Positions 8,192 through 19,043 are shown, numbered from the stretch's first letter. The stretch: 64,000 bases of DNA from Streptomyces cinereus (GCA_014647715.1 BMPS01000001.1:124324-188323), one strand, 5' to 3'. The notes: generated by a model not told the origin, from the letters alone. Translations and numbers: made by a program.

Positions 8192-9382
8192 ATGATAAAC
8201 GCATTGATTAACAAATATGCTTTTTTTAGCCGAACTTTTTTGCTACTAAGGCTACTAAAAACCCCCACGATTGCAGGGGTAACATTGACGATGAGCCTAT
8301 TGGGGGGATTAACAGGCTGCCAAAAGCAAACTGATAATCAATCCACCTCAAATCAATCAGCCTCAAATCAATCCACCTCAAATCAATCCGCATCAAATAG
8401 CTCAGCTACAACAGTCTCATCAAACACCGTTATTGATAGCCAATTACCCACGGTGTATGCCACCACCAATGTGTGGGGTTCGGTGGCTAAAGCGGTCGGG
8501 GGAGATAAAGTTAACGTGATTGTGGGGGTCGATGATTTATCACAAGATCCGCATGATTATCAAGCCACAGCGACCGACAAGCTTAATATTACTAAGTCCG
8601 CTGTCATGCTGGTCAATGGTGGCGGTTATGATGATTGGGGTATGAGCTTAGCTCAGTCGGTAAGTCACAAACCTGTAGTGATTAATGCGGTAGCACTTTC
8701 AGGACTGTCGCCTAACATAGACAATGCGGCAGATGAGCCTGCCAGTGAACAACACCAACACGACACTCTACACGAAATGAAGACCGCTGATCTGCAACCA
8801 TCAGATCATCCTCACGTGCCCAGTGAAGGGCATAGCGAAGTACATAGTCACTCGCACGATGACTTCAACGAGCATGTGTTTTTCTCCCTCGATACAGCAG
8901 AAAAAGTGGCTGAAGCGGTCAACAAGCAATTGGCTGCAACATCGCCTGCCAATCAAGCAATTTATGCAAAAAATACCCAGCAATTCATCCAGCAAATTGA
9001 TGCGCTCAAAGTCAAAGCCAAACAAATCGGACAGCAAAAAGCCATCACTGCCTTTGCTACGGAGCCTGTCATTGGTTATTTGCTAGCCGATATGGGCATC
9101 AAGGATGTGACACCAAAAGCCTATGTCGTGCAATCAGAGACGGATGCAGGGGTGTCGGTCAAAGTGCTGAATGACAGCAAAAGCCTGCTGAGCAATAAAC
9201 AAGTCGGTTTGTTGGTTGTCAATGCCCAGACCGAGGATGCCACCTCAAAGCAACTAATCACATTGGCGAAGGCATCAACAGTCCCAGTTGTGGCAGTCTA
9301 TGAAACCTTTCCCGATGGCGTGACAAGCTATACGCAATTTATTGAAAAAACCCTGGATGATTTTGCGGCAGCGACGCGCTAA
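8192..9382 (+). CDS. znuA: Zinc ABC transporter, substrate-binding lipoprotein ZnuA
   Basis: The periplasmic zinc receptor of ZnuABC. The 396-residue protein has an N-terminal hydrophobic segment ending in the lipobox LTGC, then a low-complexity Asn-Gln-Ser linker made of four 15-bp repeats, then the binding fold (LPTVYATTNVWGSVAKAV, with a QDPHDY zinc-ligand segment). A His/Asp/Glu-rich loop (HQHDTLHEM, then HSHSHDD) precedes the NEHVFFS ligand segment, as in other ZnuA proteins; this loop is thought to catch or sense zinc. The ATG at 8192 is preferred over a TTG six codons upstream. The Zur palindrome at 8136-8158 implies induction under zinc shortage. znuC and znuB follow on the same strand after a hairpin at 9409-9450. 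Confidence 0.93.
   Translation: MINALINKYAFFSRTFLLLRLLKTPTIAGVTLTMSLLGGLTGCQKQTDNQSTSNQSASNQSTSNQSASNSSATTVSSNTVIDSQLPTVYATTNVWGSVAKAVGGDKVNVIVGVDDLSQDPHDYQATATDKLNITKSAVMLVNGGGYDDWGMSLAQSVSHKPVVINAVALSGLSPNIDNAADEPASEQHQHDTLHEMKTADLQPSDHPHVPSEGHSEVHSHSHDDFNEHVFFSLDTAEKVAEAVNKQLAATSPANQAIYAKNTQQFIQQIDALKVKAKQIGQQKAITAFATEPVIGYLLADMGIKDVTPKAYVVQSETDAGVSVKVLNDSKSLLSNKQVGLLVVNAQTEDATSKQLITLAKASTVPVVAVYETFPDGVTSYTQFIEKTLDDFAAATR
8336..8395 (+). repeat. Four 15-bp tandem repeats encoding an Asn-Gln-Ser linker in ZnuA
   Basis: Four direct copies of a unit of the type AATCAATCCACCTCA, encoding Asn-Gln-Ser-Thr/Ala-Ser each time. Copies 1 and 3 are identical, copies 2 and 4 differ slightly. The unit is a multiple of three, so gain or loss of copies would only change linker length between the lipid anchor and the zinc-binding domain. 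Confidence 0.9.
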
Positions 9383-9408
9383 TTTTAACTAGCCTAAAAA
9401 TTTTAGAT

Positions 9409-9450
9409 TACCCATTAACGCATTTGGGGAAAAATTTGCGTTAATGGGTA
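9409..9450 (+). promoter_or_regulatory. Strong intercistronic hairpin between znuA and znuC
   Basis: A perfect 14-bp inverted repeat (TACCCATTAACGCA / TGCGTTAATGGGTA) with a 14-nt loop, 26 bases after the znuA stop. No T run follows, so it is not a classic terminator. It could stabilise the znuA message or reduce read-through so that the receptor is made in excess over ZnuC and ZnuB. A TATAAT at 9472-9477 might belong to a second promoter for znuCB, but I see no good -35 box. Confidence 0.6.
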
Positions 9451-9584
9451 TAGTATTGGCTGGTTATCGCTTATAATGCTTAATTTTTAGCCTAGATTTT
9501 TTGCAATGTGATATTGCCAATCAACCATCCTTACCTTTAGGATCTTGTCGTTAATCTTGCCGTTAGGATGAAGAAGTAGCCACC

Positions 9585-10379
9585 ATGCCCATGTCAACCA
9601 ACAAAATAGCCAATAGCGAGCGGCAGTTTGCGCAGGCTATTCATTGCCAATCGTTTGTCAAACTGCCCCAATCACAGCAAGTCGTTTTGCAAGTCAAAGA
9701 TGGCAGTATGCACTTTGGACAACGTCTGCTCTGGCAGGATGTCAATTTTTCGATTTTATCGGGTGAATTTGTGGCATTGCTTGGCGCCAATGGTACAGGC
9801 AAGACGACATTGCTGCGAAGTTTACTCAAACTTGTGCCACTATCAAGCGGTTCAATCACGCTTGGCAAAGATATTCGAGTGGGCTATGTGCCTCAGCTCA
9901 AAGACTTTGCGCCAAAACTACCGATTCGGGGTAGGGACTTGGTGCAGCTAGGGCTGGATGGGGAAAATTATTTGTTTGGTCTGTTTAGCCCCAAAAAAAC
10001 CTTGGGCGGTTTTTGGCAGACAGCAAAACAAAAAAAATACTTGGTGGATAAAGCCATTGCGGAAGTCGGCGGTGAGTCATTTTGTGATGCGCCGCTTACC
10101 ATGCTCTCGGGTGGTGAGCAGCAGCGCATGCGTATCGCCCAAGCCTTGGTCGCTGAGCCTGATGTTTTGTTGATGGATGAGCCGCTGCTGAGCCTTGATG
10201 TGGCAAGCCAGTATGTGGTCAGTGATATTTTAGCCCATCGCAAACAAGCACATCATACCGCGATTTTGATGATTAGCCATGAACTCGAACCGATTATACC
10301 CTTGGTAGATAAAGTGCTGCGCCTTGAAAATGCGACTGCCAGCCTCGGTGGTGTCGACTTAATCAAACGATTTCGCTAA
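9585..10379 (+). CDS. znuC: Zinc ABC transporter, ATP-binding protein ZnuC
   Basis: The ATPase that drives zinc import through ZnuB. The 264-residue protein shows Walker A (GANGTGKTT, about residue 65), the ABC signature LSGGEQQRMRIAQAL (about 173), Walker B with the catalytic Glu (VLLMDEPLLSLD) and the switch His (MISHELEP). Compared with E. coli ZnuC the N-terminus carries about 35 extra residues before the first beta strand; an ATG at 9591 is an equally good start two codons later. It lies 202 bases downstream of znuA, across a hairpin, and 63 bases before znuB. The set is expected to be Zur-controlled. Confidence 0.93.
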   Translation: MPMSTNKIANSERQFAQAIHCQSFVKLPQSQQVVLQVKDGSMHFGQRLLWQDVNFSILSGEFVALLGANGTGKTTLLRSLLKLVPLSSGSITLGKDIRVGYVPQLKDFAPKLPIRGRDLVQLGLDGENYLFGLFSPKKTLGGFWQTAKQKKYLVDKAIAEVGGESFCDAPLTMLSGGEQQRMRIAQALVAEPDVLLMDEPLLSLDVASQYVVSDILAHRKQAHHTAILMISHELEPIIPLVDKVLRLENATASLGGVDLIKRFR

Positions 10380-10442
10380 TTTATTTGCTTCAATCAAACA
10401 TAAGCCATCACATTCGATGGTTTTTTAACTTTTGGAATTTAC

Positions 10443-11321
10443 ATGCTGCTCACGACTTGGCTACATACCATCATCAATTTTGATAACTTTGCTGAGCTGT
10501 TGCCCTTGGTATCGACATCCATCGTGGCCGCGGTATTGCTGGGTGTGATGGCGGGATTCATTGGACCGATGGTACAGGCACGGGATATGGCTTTTGCCGT
10601 GCATGGGACAGCAGAGCTGTCGTTTGCAGGGGCGGCGTGTGCCTTATGGTTAGGGTCTTCAGTGACGCTAGGCGCTGTCATCGGGGCGGTAATGGCGGGC
10701 ATGGTGCTGGGAGTGATGGGGATTGATGGCAAAAACCGCAACTCAGTGGTGGGTATTTTGTTGCCATTCGGGCTTGGGCTGGGGGTGTTGTTTTTATCCT
10801 TGTATCAAGGTCGCTCCTCCAATAAATTTGGCTTATTAACTGGGCAAATTGTTGCAATTACGCCCGCTGAATTGCAGTCGATGTTAGTGGTCGCGGTGAT
10901 TGTACTGTCAATCATTGCCATATTTGGTCAACGCATGTTATTTGCCGCAGTTGACCCGCAAGTTGCCCAAGCGCAGCATTTAAATTTAACATTTTTATCT
11001 TTGCTGTTTATGTTTGCGCTGAGTCTTGTGGTGGCGGTGAGTGTGCAGTTTGTCGGTGCATTGCTGTTATTATCGTTACTCATCACGCCTGCCGCAGCGG
11101 CAAGTCAAGTGACGGCTAGACCTATCTATGTCTATTTGCTATCCATGCTGTTTGCCATAATCGCTGGGGTCGGCGGGATATTACTATCGTTAGGACCTGG
11201 ACTGCCAATTTCACCTTATATTACCACTATTTCATTTGTGATTTATTTAAGCTGCTGGGGAATTGGCTACCTACGAAAAAAAGCGGGGTGGAACAAACGC
11301 TTAGCTGCAAACTTTTCTTAA
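10443..11321 (+). CDS. znuB: Zinc ABC transporter, membrane permease ZnuB
   Basis: This 292-residue inner-membrane protein of the ABC-3 family forms the zinc pore. It has about eight hydrophobic segments spread over its length. The early AFAVHGTAELSFAGAA segment and the later LLLSLLITPAAAASQ segment are typical of ZnuB/MntB permeases. A TGGAA lies 7-8 bases before the ATG. It is the last gene of the zinc set; the hairpin at 11334-11364 follows. Confidence 0.93.
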   Translation: MLLTTWLHTIINFDNFAELLPLVSTSIVAAVLLGVMAGFIGPMVQARDMAFAVHGTAELSFAGAACALWLGSSVTLGAVIGAVMAGMVLGVMGIDGKNRNSVVGILLPFGLGLGVLFLSLYQGRSSNKFGLLTGQIVAITPAELQSMLVVAVIVLSIIAIFGQRMLFAAVDPQVAQAQHLNLTFLSLLFMFALSLVVAVSVQFVGALLLLSLLITPAAAASQVTARPIYVYLLSMLFAIIAGVGGILLSLGPGLPISPYITTISFVIYLSCWGIGYLRKKAGWNKRLAANFS

Positions 11322-11333
11322 TCAACAGGGTAT

Positions 11334-11364
11334 AAAAAAAGCGCAAATGGTATCAATTTGCGCT
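11334..11364. terminator. Terminator between znuB and mnmA, stronger on the minus strand
   Basis: A 9-bp stem (AGCGCAAAT / ATTTGCGCT) with a 7-nt loop. On the minus strand it is followed by seven T, making a good terminator for mnmA; on the plus strand the following bases are GTTTGT, a weaker tail for znuB. Confidence 0.85.
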
Positions 11365-11391
11365 GTTTGTATATGGATGTGTATTTAAACT

Positions 11392-12701
<1,310 letters not shown>

Positions 12702-12827
12702 AATGCGCAAATTATATCAATTGATTTTTTCAAATTCACTGATTGGCTTTAATAGATAAAGTCACATTGTAAATTCACAAACATTCTTTATATAACCTTT
12801 ACTTATGATAAAAAATTTGGGGCTGGT

Positions 12828-13940
12828 ATGCGTTGGATATTTCTGACCGTCATTGTATTGTTGTTTGAATTGTTTACTTATGGGGCGGGGCGGGGGCTGC
12901 AGTGGTGGGCAGGGTCTTGGTTATCCGATCGGTCTTCTCGCTATTTGATGATTAGCCTATTTGTGATAAGTAATGCGTTATTGGTATTTGGCATCGCACG
13001 ATTGACGAGCTTTGGGCTTAAGCTGTCTATGACTTGGCTGACTATTTTGTGGTTTGTCATCATGTCGATGGTGGCGGTGGGTATTATCAATCTGGTGTTG
13101 ATGAAAGTTGCCCCGCAATTTTTTAATTCAGTGAGTTATCAAATTTATGGGGAACGCATTTTGTTGCCGCTGGTGTTTTTTGGCATGGTGTTGATGGGTA
13201 TTTATAATGCTTATACACCCACCATTCGTCATATTAGCTTGACTGCCAATCAGCCACTTGCCAAACCGATTCGGATTGGGATGGTTTCAGACTTGCATTT
13301 GGGTCTAATGGTCGGTGAGCGGCAAATTAACCGATTAACTGATATGGTGAAAGCACAGAACGTGCAACTGCTGCTCATGCCTGGCGATATTATGGATGAT
13401 AATGTTGACTATTATACCTCGCAAAATATGCAGCCTGCGCTGCAGCAACTAGCAAGTGCAGTGCCAATGGGCGCGTATGCCACGCTAGGCAATCATGATA
13501 TGTATGGGCATGAAGGCGAGATTCGCGATGCGATCCAAAAAGCCAATATCACCTTATTGGCAGATGACAAAGTGTTGGTTGATAATCAGCTTTGGTTGGT
13601 AGGGCGACTGGATAATCATGCCAGTTATCGTAAAGCGACCAAGGATTTAATGCCGTCAAACACGGATAAGCCGATTATTTTACTTGACCATGAGCCCAAT
13701 GAGATTGAAGAAAACGTACAATTACCGATTGATTTGCAAGTGTCTGGACATACCCATAATGGGCAAATATTTCCTGCCAATTTCATTGTCAAATTTATCA
13801 ACCGTTTAGGTTACGGCTATGAGCGTATCAACAATACCGATGTGATTGTAAGCTCAGGCTATGGTTTTTGGGGTGTGCCGTTTCGGCTGGGCTCGCAAGC
13901 GGAACTTTGGGTGATTGATTTAGTCGGTAAAAAATCCTAA
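12828..13940 (+). CDS. Membrane-anchored calcineurin-like metallophosphoesterase
   Basis: The first ~150 residues hold about four hydrophobic segments; the rest is a metallophosphoesterase domain with all metal-binding blocks in order: VSDLHLG (Asp, His), MPGDIMDD (Asp), LGNHDMYG (Asn, His) and VSGHTHNGQ (two His). This is the YaeI/YkuE type, whose best-studied members cleave UDP-diacylglucosamine or other phosphoesters at the membrane; the substrate here cannot be read from the sequence. The 370-residue length fits. The ATG at 12828 has a GGGGCTGG shortly before it. The gene stands alone and is convergent with the tetR-type gene at 14014. Confidence 0.85.
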   Translation: MRWIFLTVIVLLFELFTYGAGRGLQWWAGSWLSDRSSRYLMISLFVISNALLVFGIARLTSFGLKLSMTWLTILWFVIMSMVAVGIINLVLMKVAPQFFNSVSYQIYGERILLPLVFFGMVLMGIYNAYTPTIRHISLTANQPLAKPIRIGMVSDLHLGLMVGERQINRLTDMVKAQNVQLLLMPGDIMDDNVDYYTSQNMQPALQQLASAVPMGAYATLGNHDMYGHEGEIRDAIQKANITLLADDKVLVDNQLWLVGRLDNHASYRKATKDLMPSNTDKPIILLDHEPNEIEENVQLPIDLQVSGHTHNGQIFPANFIVKFINRLGYGYERINNTDVIVSSGYGFWGVPFRLGSQAELWVIDLVGKKS

Positions 13941-14013
13941 ATCTGGCTTAAGTGCGGTTTAACTAATGTTTAATGAGGACATCAAGGCTACTGCGGATTA
14001 TGATGATGAGAGA

Positions 14014-14571
14014 TTACTGTATAGACACTGTCTGCATCATCAGTTGTATATTGCTACGAATATCCTCGAGTGACATTTGGTGGTCTTGCTGCAGGCAGTA
14101 ACTTAAATTATTTAATATAATCCCTGCATACGTATGCCCTTGAAAGTCTAAGTCGCCTGGGCGTCCATGGCGCTTGGCATGCTCAATATAATTTTGTTTG
14201 ATTAACCCATACATGTCATCATATAAATGGATATTGGGGGTTTTGATTTGCCAAAAAGCCAGTATGCGTTGTTTTTGCGCGTCAATAAAAGCCCAAAATT
14301 GTTCCAAACACATCAGTAAATTTTCTTGACTGGCGACACTAAAGCGTTCGGTTAAAAACTTCTCATACACTTGGCGAAAATTACTCACCATTTTCTCTGC
14401 CAACGCCTCTTTACTGGCGTAATGACGATAAAAGGTTGAGCGATTAATCGCTGCAGTATCTAAAATATCTTGGACCGTGATTGCGCGGTAAGGTTTCTGC
14501 TGCAGTAATGCCAGAAAAGCTTGCTCGATATGTTGTTCAGTCTTAATGACCCGTAAATCATTTTCGTTCAT
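14014..14571 (-). CDS. TetR/AcrR family transcriptional regulator
   Basis: The first ~55 residues form a TetR-type helix-turn-helix DNA-binding domain, with the recognition part TAAINRSTFYRHYASKEALAEKM. The remaining ~125 residues form a helical ligand or dimerisation domain with no close family that I recognise. Length is 185 residues. It is divergent from kup across a 496-bp gap and convergent with the phosphoesterase gene, so its targets could be either kup, itself or distant genes. I see no palindrome near it that clearly matches a TetR operator apart from the 14887-14950 inverted repeat. Confidence 0.85.
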   Translation of the reverse strand: MNENDLRVIKTEQHIEQAFLALLQQKPYRAITVQDILDTAAINRSTFYRHYASKEALAEKMVSNFRQVYEKFLTERFSVASQENLLMCLEQFWAFIDAQKQRILAFWQIKTPNIHLYDDMYGLIKQNYIEHAKRHGRPGDLDFQGHTYAGIILNNLSYCLQQDHQMSLEDIRSNIQLMMQTVSIQ

Positions 14572-15067
14572 CGCTTTTTAGTATCCTTACGCTCTTTATC
14601 TTACGCTTTATGTCTTAGCCTTTAAATTTTAGCAATCGCAGGAATTGCGCAAAATTTTTACAATAAACAACATTATCTACCTAACTGTACCCTTATGCAA
14701 CATTTATGTTTTATTTGATGCTTAAAAGCTGTTGAGGATGGTTTTATATTGCCACTTATTCAGCATAAATGACATCATCCAGCTATTTTATATGATAAAT
14801 CCGTTTGCCAGCCGTCGGATTTTTTAGATTTTGTAAATCAAGGTTTGCGATAAGCACAAAAAAATGGCTGAAGCCACGCTGACTGGGGTTGAAAATATTC
14901 TGCTAATAGACGTAATATCTAGGCAAAGCAAACGCAGTTTAATTTCAACCTGCTAAAATGTTACTATCGTCAAGTACATAGATAACTTTGGTTACAAAAT
15001 ATAATTTAACCGCAATTTTATAATTCGACTTATAATAATCCATCTTATCAAATTGCGTCGTTAATTT
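14572..15067. other. 496-bp intergenic region between tetR-type gene and kup
   Basis: No coding frame is supported. It is AT-rich and must hold the promoters of both divergent genes. A spaced inverted repeat GGTTGAAA (14887-14894) / TTTCAACC (14943-14950), with an inner CTGC (14900-14903) / GCAG (14934-14937), could fold as a long hairpin. A TATAAT at 15031-15036 is a possible -10 box for kup, 31 bases before its start codon. Confidence 0.5.
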
Positions 15068-17116
15068 ATGAGTAAAGCACATGCTAAAAGCTCGGTTCCT
15101 GCACTGACATTAGGGGCAATCGGGGTCGTTTATGGCGATATCGGTACCAGTGTACTGTATTCAGTCAAAGAAGTTTTTAATTCTGGTCATGTCGCCTTTA
15201 ACGTTGCCAATATCTATGGGGTGCTGTCGTTATTTGTGTGGACTATCACCATTATCGTCAGTCTCAAGTACATCTCGTTGGTGCTACGCGCCGACAATAA
15301 AGGGGAAGGTGGTCTGATTGCGATGCTCGCCTTGGCATCAAGCGCGGTGAAACATCGCCCAAAATTGCACGCAATCATCATGACCATGGGAATATTTGGT
15401 ACCTGCTTGTTTTATGGTGATGGGGTGATTACCCCATCCATCTCGGTGCTATCGGCAGTAGAAGGTTTGACGGTGGTATCGCCACGGCTGCATAGTGTAG
15501 TAATTCCTGCCACGCTGACCATTTTGTTCTTACTGTTTTTTGTGCAAAAATTTGGTACCAAAGGTATTGGTAAGCTGTTTGGACCTGTGATGGTGCTATG
15601 GTTTTTGTTGATTGCGGGTATTGGGGTATATCATATCCAGCACAATGTCGAAATCTTGCAAGCCATCAATCCCATCTATGCTTATCAGTTTGTGATGACC
15701 AATCCGACACTCGCCTTTATCATATTGGGAGCAGTTGTGTTGTGTGTGACAGGCGGTGAAGCCTTGTATGCCGATATGGGGCATTTTGGCAAAAAACCGA
15801 TTCGTATCGCCTGGTTTTCCATTGTCATGCCTGCCTTGCTGCTCAATTATTTTGGTCAAGGCGCATTTTTACTCGCCAATCCTGATGGCAAATCCAATCC
15901 CTTCTTTTTGATGATTCCGGATGCCATGCGTATCCCGATGGTGGTGATGGCAACTTTAGCGACAGTGATTGCGTCACAAGCGCTGATTTCTGGGGCGTTT
16001 AGTATCACCAAACAAGCGGTGCAACTGGGCTTTTTACCGCGTATGCGTATTGTGTATACCAATGTCAAAGAAGTGGGTCAGATTTATATTCCAGCGATTA
16101 ACTGGGGCTTATTTATCGCCATTGCGTTTGCTGTGGTGATGTTCAAATCATCGGGTGCGTTAGCGGCCGCTTATGGTATTGCGGTTTGTACGGATATGCT
16201 GATTACCACGATATTGACCTTCTTTGTGATTCGCTATGCGTGGAAATACCCATTGCTACTGTGTATTGCCGCGACCTCATTGTTCTTTGTGGTGGATTTC
16301 TTGTTTTGGGCGTCAAATCTGCTGAAGCTGCTCAAAGGTGGCTGGTTCCCATTGTTGTTAGGGGGCGTCATGTTTGTGCTCATGATGACTTGGCGAGATG
16401 GGCGTAACTTGGTGAGAATTGCCCATACCACAAGACAAATTAATTTAAAAAATTTCTTGGATGACTTGTTTGGTAGTTTTACCAATAAACGCTTACAAAT
16501 AGCTTTGGAGTCAACGCAAGGCAAATTAGAAAAGCTGACCCAAGATATTGAAAACGCGCCACTTGAGAATATCCAAGAGCTGCAAAATCAGCAAGCGTTA
16601 CTGCAAGAGAAAATCTTAATCAATCAGCGCTGTCAAGTGCTCTTTGAAAATATCAAAAAAATCAAAGGCATTGCCGTATTTATGGTCTCTGAAGTCGATA
16701 TCGTACCCGTGGCGTTGAAACAAAACTTAAAGCACAATAAATGCTTGCATGAATACAATATCTTTGTGACCGTTAATACCTTGGAAACCCCTTGGGTGGG
16801 TCTCAGCAAGCGTAGTGAAGTGACCTATTTGGGACACAATTGCTGGAAGGTGGTGCTCAATTTTGGCTTTAAAAATGACCCTGATGTGCCAGATTCGCTC
16901 AAACACATTCAGCAATTTAACTTTGATTTCGACCCTGCCAAGGTGAGTTATTTCTTATCCCATGAGGCGGTGGTGGCATCTGAGAGTATCAAAGGTATGG
17001 CATTATGGCGTGAAAAATTGTTTGCCCATATGCACCGTAATGCCGGCACCGCGGCTGAGTTTCTAAAACTTCCTAGTAACAATGTGGTAGAAATGGGTGC
17101 CAAAGTAGAAATTTAA
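15068..17116 (+). CDS. kup: Low-affinity potassium transporter Kup
   Basis: Kup imports potassium with protons across the inner membrane. The 682-residue protein shows the family start ([20 protein letters not shown]), about twelve hydrophobic segments up to residue ~450, the [20 protein letters not shown] block, [13 protein letters not shown], and a long cytoplasmic C-terminal domain ending in [14 protein letters not shown]. coli Kup is 622 residues; here the extra length is a predicted coiled-coil segment around residues 470-530, rich in Gln, Leu and Glu. The ATG at 15068 has no clear ribosome-binding site, but the family start supports it. A terminator follows at 17131-17163. Confidence 0.95.
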   Translation: MSKAHAKSSVPALTLGAIGVVYGDIGTSVLYSVKEVFNSGHVAFNVANIYGVLSLFVWTITIIVSLKYISLVLRADNKGEGGLIAMLALASSAVKHRPKLHAIIMTMGIFGTCLFYGDGVITPSISVLSAVEGLTVVSPRLHSVVIPATLTILFLLFFVQKFGTKGIGKLFGPVMVLWFLLIAGIGVYHIQHNVEILQAINPIYAYQFVMTNPTLAFIILGAVVLCVTGGEALYADMGHFGKKPIRIAWFSIVMPALLLNYFGQGAFLLANPDGKSNPFFLMIPDAMRIPMVVMATLATVIASQALISGAFSITKQAVQLGFLPRMRIVYTNVKEVGQIYIPAINWGLFIAIAFAVVMFKSSGALAAAYGIAVCTDMLITTILTFFVIRYAWKYPLLLCIAATSLFFVVDFLFWASNLLKLLKGGWFPLLLGGVMFVLMMTWRDGRNLVRIAHTTRQINLKNFLDDLFGSFTNKRLQIALESTQGKLEKLTQDIENAPLENIQELQNQQALLQEKILINQRCQVLFENIKKIKGIAVFMVSEVDIVPVALKQNLKHNKCLHEYNIFVTVNTLETPWVGLSKRSEVTYLGHNCWKVVLNFGFKNDPDVPDSLKHIQQFNFDFDPAKVSYFLSHEAVVASESIKGMALWREKLFAHMHRNAGTAAEFLKLPSNNVVEMGAKVEI

Positions 17117-17130
17117 GCTATGCCCAACAT

Positions 17131-17163
17131 AAAAAAGCCATTTCCTTTGATAGTGGCTTTTTT
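17131..17163. terminator. Rho-independent terminator between kup and xseB
   Basis: A 10-bp stem (AAAAAAGCCA / TGGCTTTTTT) with a 13-nt loop. It serves kup on the plus strand and can also serve xseAB on the minus strand. Confidence 0.85.
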
Positions 17164-17189
17164 ATTCTGCTTTTATGCTTGATTGAAAC

Positions 17190-17384
17190 TTAGTCTGTTT
17201 CAAACGCTTGATTAAGCGAGGCTTCAACGGCATCAATCCGCGCTTGGCATACTTTATAGGCATCAATGGACTGCTCTACAATGGTCATCAGCGCGTCAAT
17301 ATTGGGCTCTTGACTATTTTGCAAGCGTTGTGCATTTGTTTTTAACACCTCATAGGCGCTTTTAAAGTCAGTTGGCTCGGTCAT
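17190..17384 (-). CDS. xseB: Exodeoxyribonuclease VII small subunit
   Basis: The small helical subunit of exonuclease VII, which wraps around XseA. The protein has 64 residues, mostly one long helical hairpin (FKSAYEVLKTNAQRLQN, then MTIVEQSIDAYKVCQARI), the normal size and form for XseB. AGGAA lies before the ATG. It follows xseA on the same strand after 23 bases, so the two are a unit, as expected for subunits of one complex. Confidence 0.88.
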   Translation of the reverse strand: MTEPTDFKSAYEVLKTNAQRLQNSQEPNIDALMTIVEQSIDAYKVCQARIDAVEASLNQAFETD

Positions 17385-17407
17385 GGTTATTCCTGTTAAT
17401 TGATAAG

Positions 17408-18925
17408 TCAGTTTTTTGATTGTTTAGCGTTGACGATGGCTTGTAGATAGCCATCTTGTAGTTCAATGGTTATGGTTGAATTGGGTTCAGCTTGGGCAAT
17501 CGAAGTCATCACCGTATTTGACGCAGGATGCGAGGTTCTGATAATCGCATAGCCACGGGTTAATACGGTCGACGGGTGCTGTAACAATGTCATCTCACGC
17601 AGTTGATTGGTCGATTGACGAGCCGTGGTGATTTGCTGATAAGCAAGTTGGCGAATCTGTACAAATTGGTTGTCCATGGCAAGTTTAGCGGCAGATAATT
17701 GTCGCTGCGCTGCCGATTGTATCTTGGTAAGTTGTTGTTCGCTATCACGGCGTGCCTGCAAGATGCTGGATTTAGCAATTTGCTCGATGGTCAAAAAATG
17801 TTGTTTGGCACCCTGGGTAATAGTGAGCAAATGATTGCGAATACCTGCGATAACCTTGGATGGGGTATCAAAACTTTGATGTGCCACTTCATCTAGCATG
17901 ACACGGTCGCGCTCATGACCAATGCCGACCCATACCGGTATCGGCTGCTCCGCCACCAGCGCGGCAAGTTCGTAATCATTGAGATACGCCAAATCGCCCA
18001 CCGCGCCACCACCCCGGATAATCACAATCAAATCTGCGGTAATATGCTGCTTGCTCAGATTTTTCATGCCTTTAATAATGGCTTGGCGGATGTCTTCAGG
18101 GGCGTGATTGCCTTGAAAGGTGGCGTACTCATAATGAAAAATACAAGCCCCTGTACTGGCAAGTCTATCGGCATCCGCGCGAAAATCGCCTAGCCCTGCA
18201 GCTTTTTCAGGCGCGATGACTAGCACATGCTCAATATCAAACGGCATAGGGAGCGATTTATTGAGATCGAGCAACCCTTCTTCATGCAGTCTGGTTAAAA
18301 TCATTTGGTATTGCTTTGCCAAATCGCCCAGTGTGTAGGTGGGGTCGATATCGACGATGTTTAGCGAAAAGCCATATTGGGCATGGAACGTGGCTGAGAC
18401 TTTGAGCAATACATTCAAGCCTCGCTCAAGGCTCATGCCAGTGTTTTTTTCAAACTTTGACAGTACTTTGGCTGCTTGACCGCGCCATAGCGTGCCGCGG
18501 CAGCTGGCGGTGACTTTGCCATCCATATCTTTATCCGCCAATTCAAAATAATAGTGACCGCCTTTGGCTGACAGACTACGGATTTCAGCTTTTACCCAAA
18601 CGGTATGGGCAAACGTTTCACTAATCACCAACTGCACAGCGGATAGATAATCACTCAGTGACAATACAGTATCGCTTAACGCCTGTTGCAGTTGGCTATC
18701 ACGATCTTGAATGGCTAATTGTTCGCTAAAGTCATAATCGTTCAAGTTATCAACGCTTAAGTCATCAACACTGTCACGCTTTGCAGTTGCTTTATTATCA
18801 GGCTCACCATCGTCAAGCAGCGCCAAAAATACGTCATCAGCCTGATTTAATGAGGTGGTTTGCAAATCCAGTCGTGCGAGCTGCTCTTCAATTGATTTGA
18901 TAACAGTTTTGGAAGCTTTTGCCAT
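17408..18925 (-). CDS. xseA: Exodeoxyribonuclease VII large subunit
   Basis: The catalytic subunit of exonuclease VII, which cuts single-stranded DNA from both ends without ATP. After a ~75-residue acidic N-terminal extension, it has an OB-fold (HTVWVKAEIRSLSAKGGHYYFELAD), the catalytic domain (IIRGGGAVGDLAYLNDYELA, then VWVGIGHERDRVMLDEVAHQSFDTPSKV), a long coiled coil and the C-terminal HPSTVLTRGYAI segment. The length of 505 residues exceeds the usual ~450 because of the N-terminal low-complexity part, whose start (ATG at 18925) is the only one upstream of the OB-fold that I would accept without evidence. Divergent from the sulfate-binding protein gene. Confidence 0.93.
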   Translation of the reverse strand: MAKASKTVIKSIEEQLARLDLQTTSLNQADDVFLALLDDGEPDNKATAKRDSVDDLSVDNLNDYDFSEQLAIQDRDSQLQQALSDTVLSLSDYLSAVQLVISETFAHTVWVKAEIRSLSAKGGHYYFELADKDMDGKVTASCRGTLWRGQAAKVLSKFEKNTGMSLERGLNVLLKVSATFHAQYGFSLNIVDIDPTYTLGDLAKQYQMILTRLHEEGLLDLNKSLPMPFDIEHVLVIAPEKAAGLGDFRADADRLASTGACIFHYEYATFQGNHAPEDIRQAIIKGMKNLSKQHITADLIVIIRGGGAVGDLAYLNDYELAALVAEQPIPVWVGIGHERDRVMLDEVAHQSFDTPSKVIAGIRNHLLTITQGAKQHFLTIEQIAKSSILQARRDSEQQLTKIQSAAQRQLSAAKLAMDNQFVQIRQLAYQQITTARQSTNQLREMTLLQHPSTVLTRGYAIIRTSHPASNTVMTSIAQAEPNSTITIELQDGYLQAIVNAKQSKN

Positions 18926-19043
18926 GGAGAATTCTTGATAATTAAAAATAAAATTGTAGGGGAAAATGATAACGCTGACAACGTGACATTTGTGATTTAG
19001 GTGTGATGTGAATGGGATTTAGTTTGCTCAATCTTTAATTTTA

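Noticed and set aside
13944-13954. AAGTGCGGT word like the Pasteurellaceae uptake sequence
   Set aside because: I found a single copy only, in an organism that does not look like a Pasteurellaceae member; one 9-mer is expected by chance.
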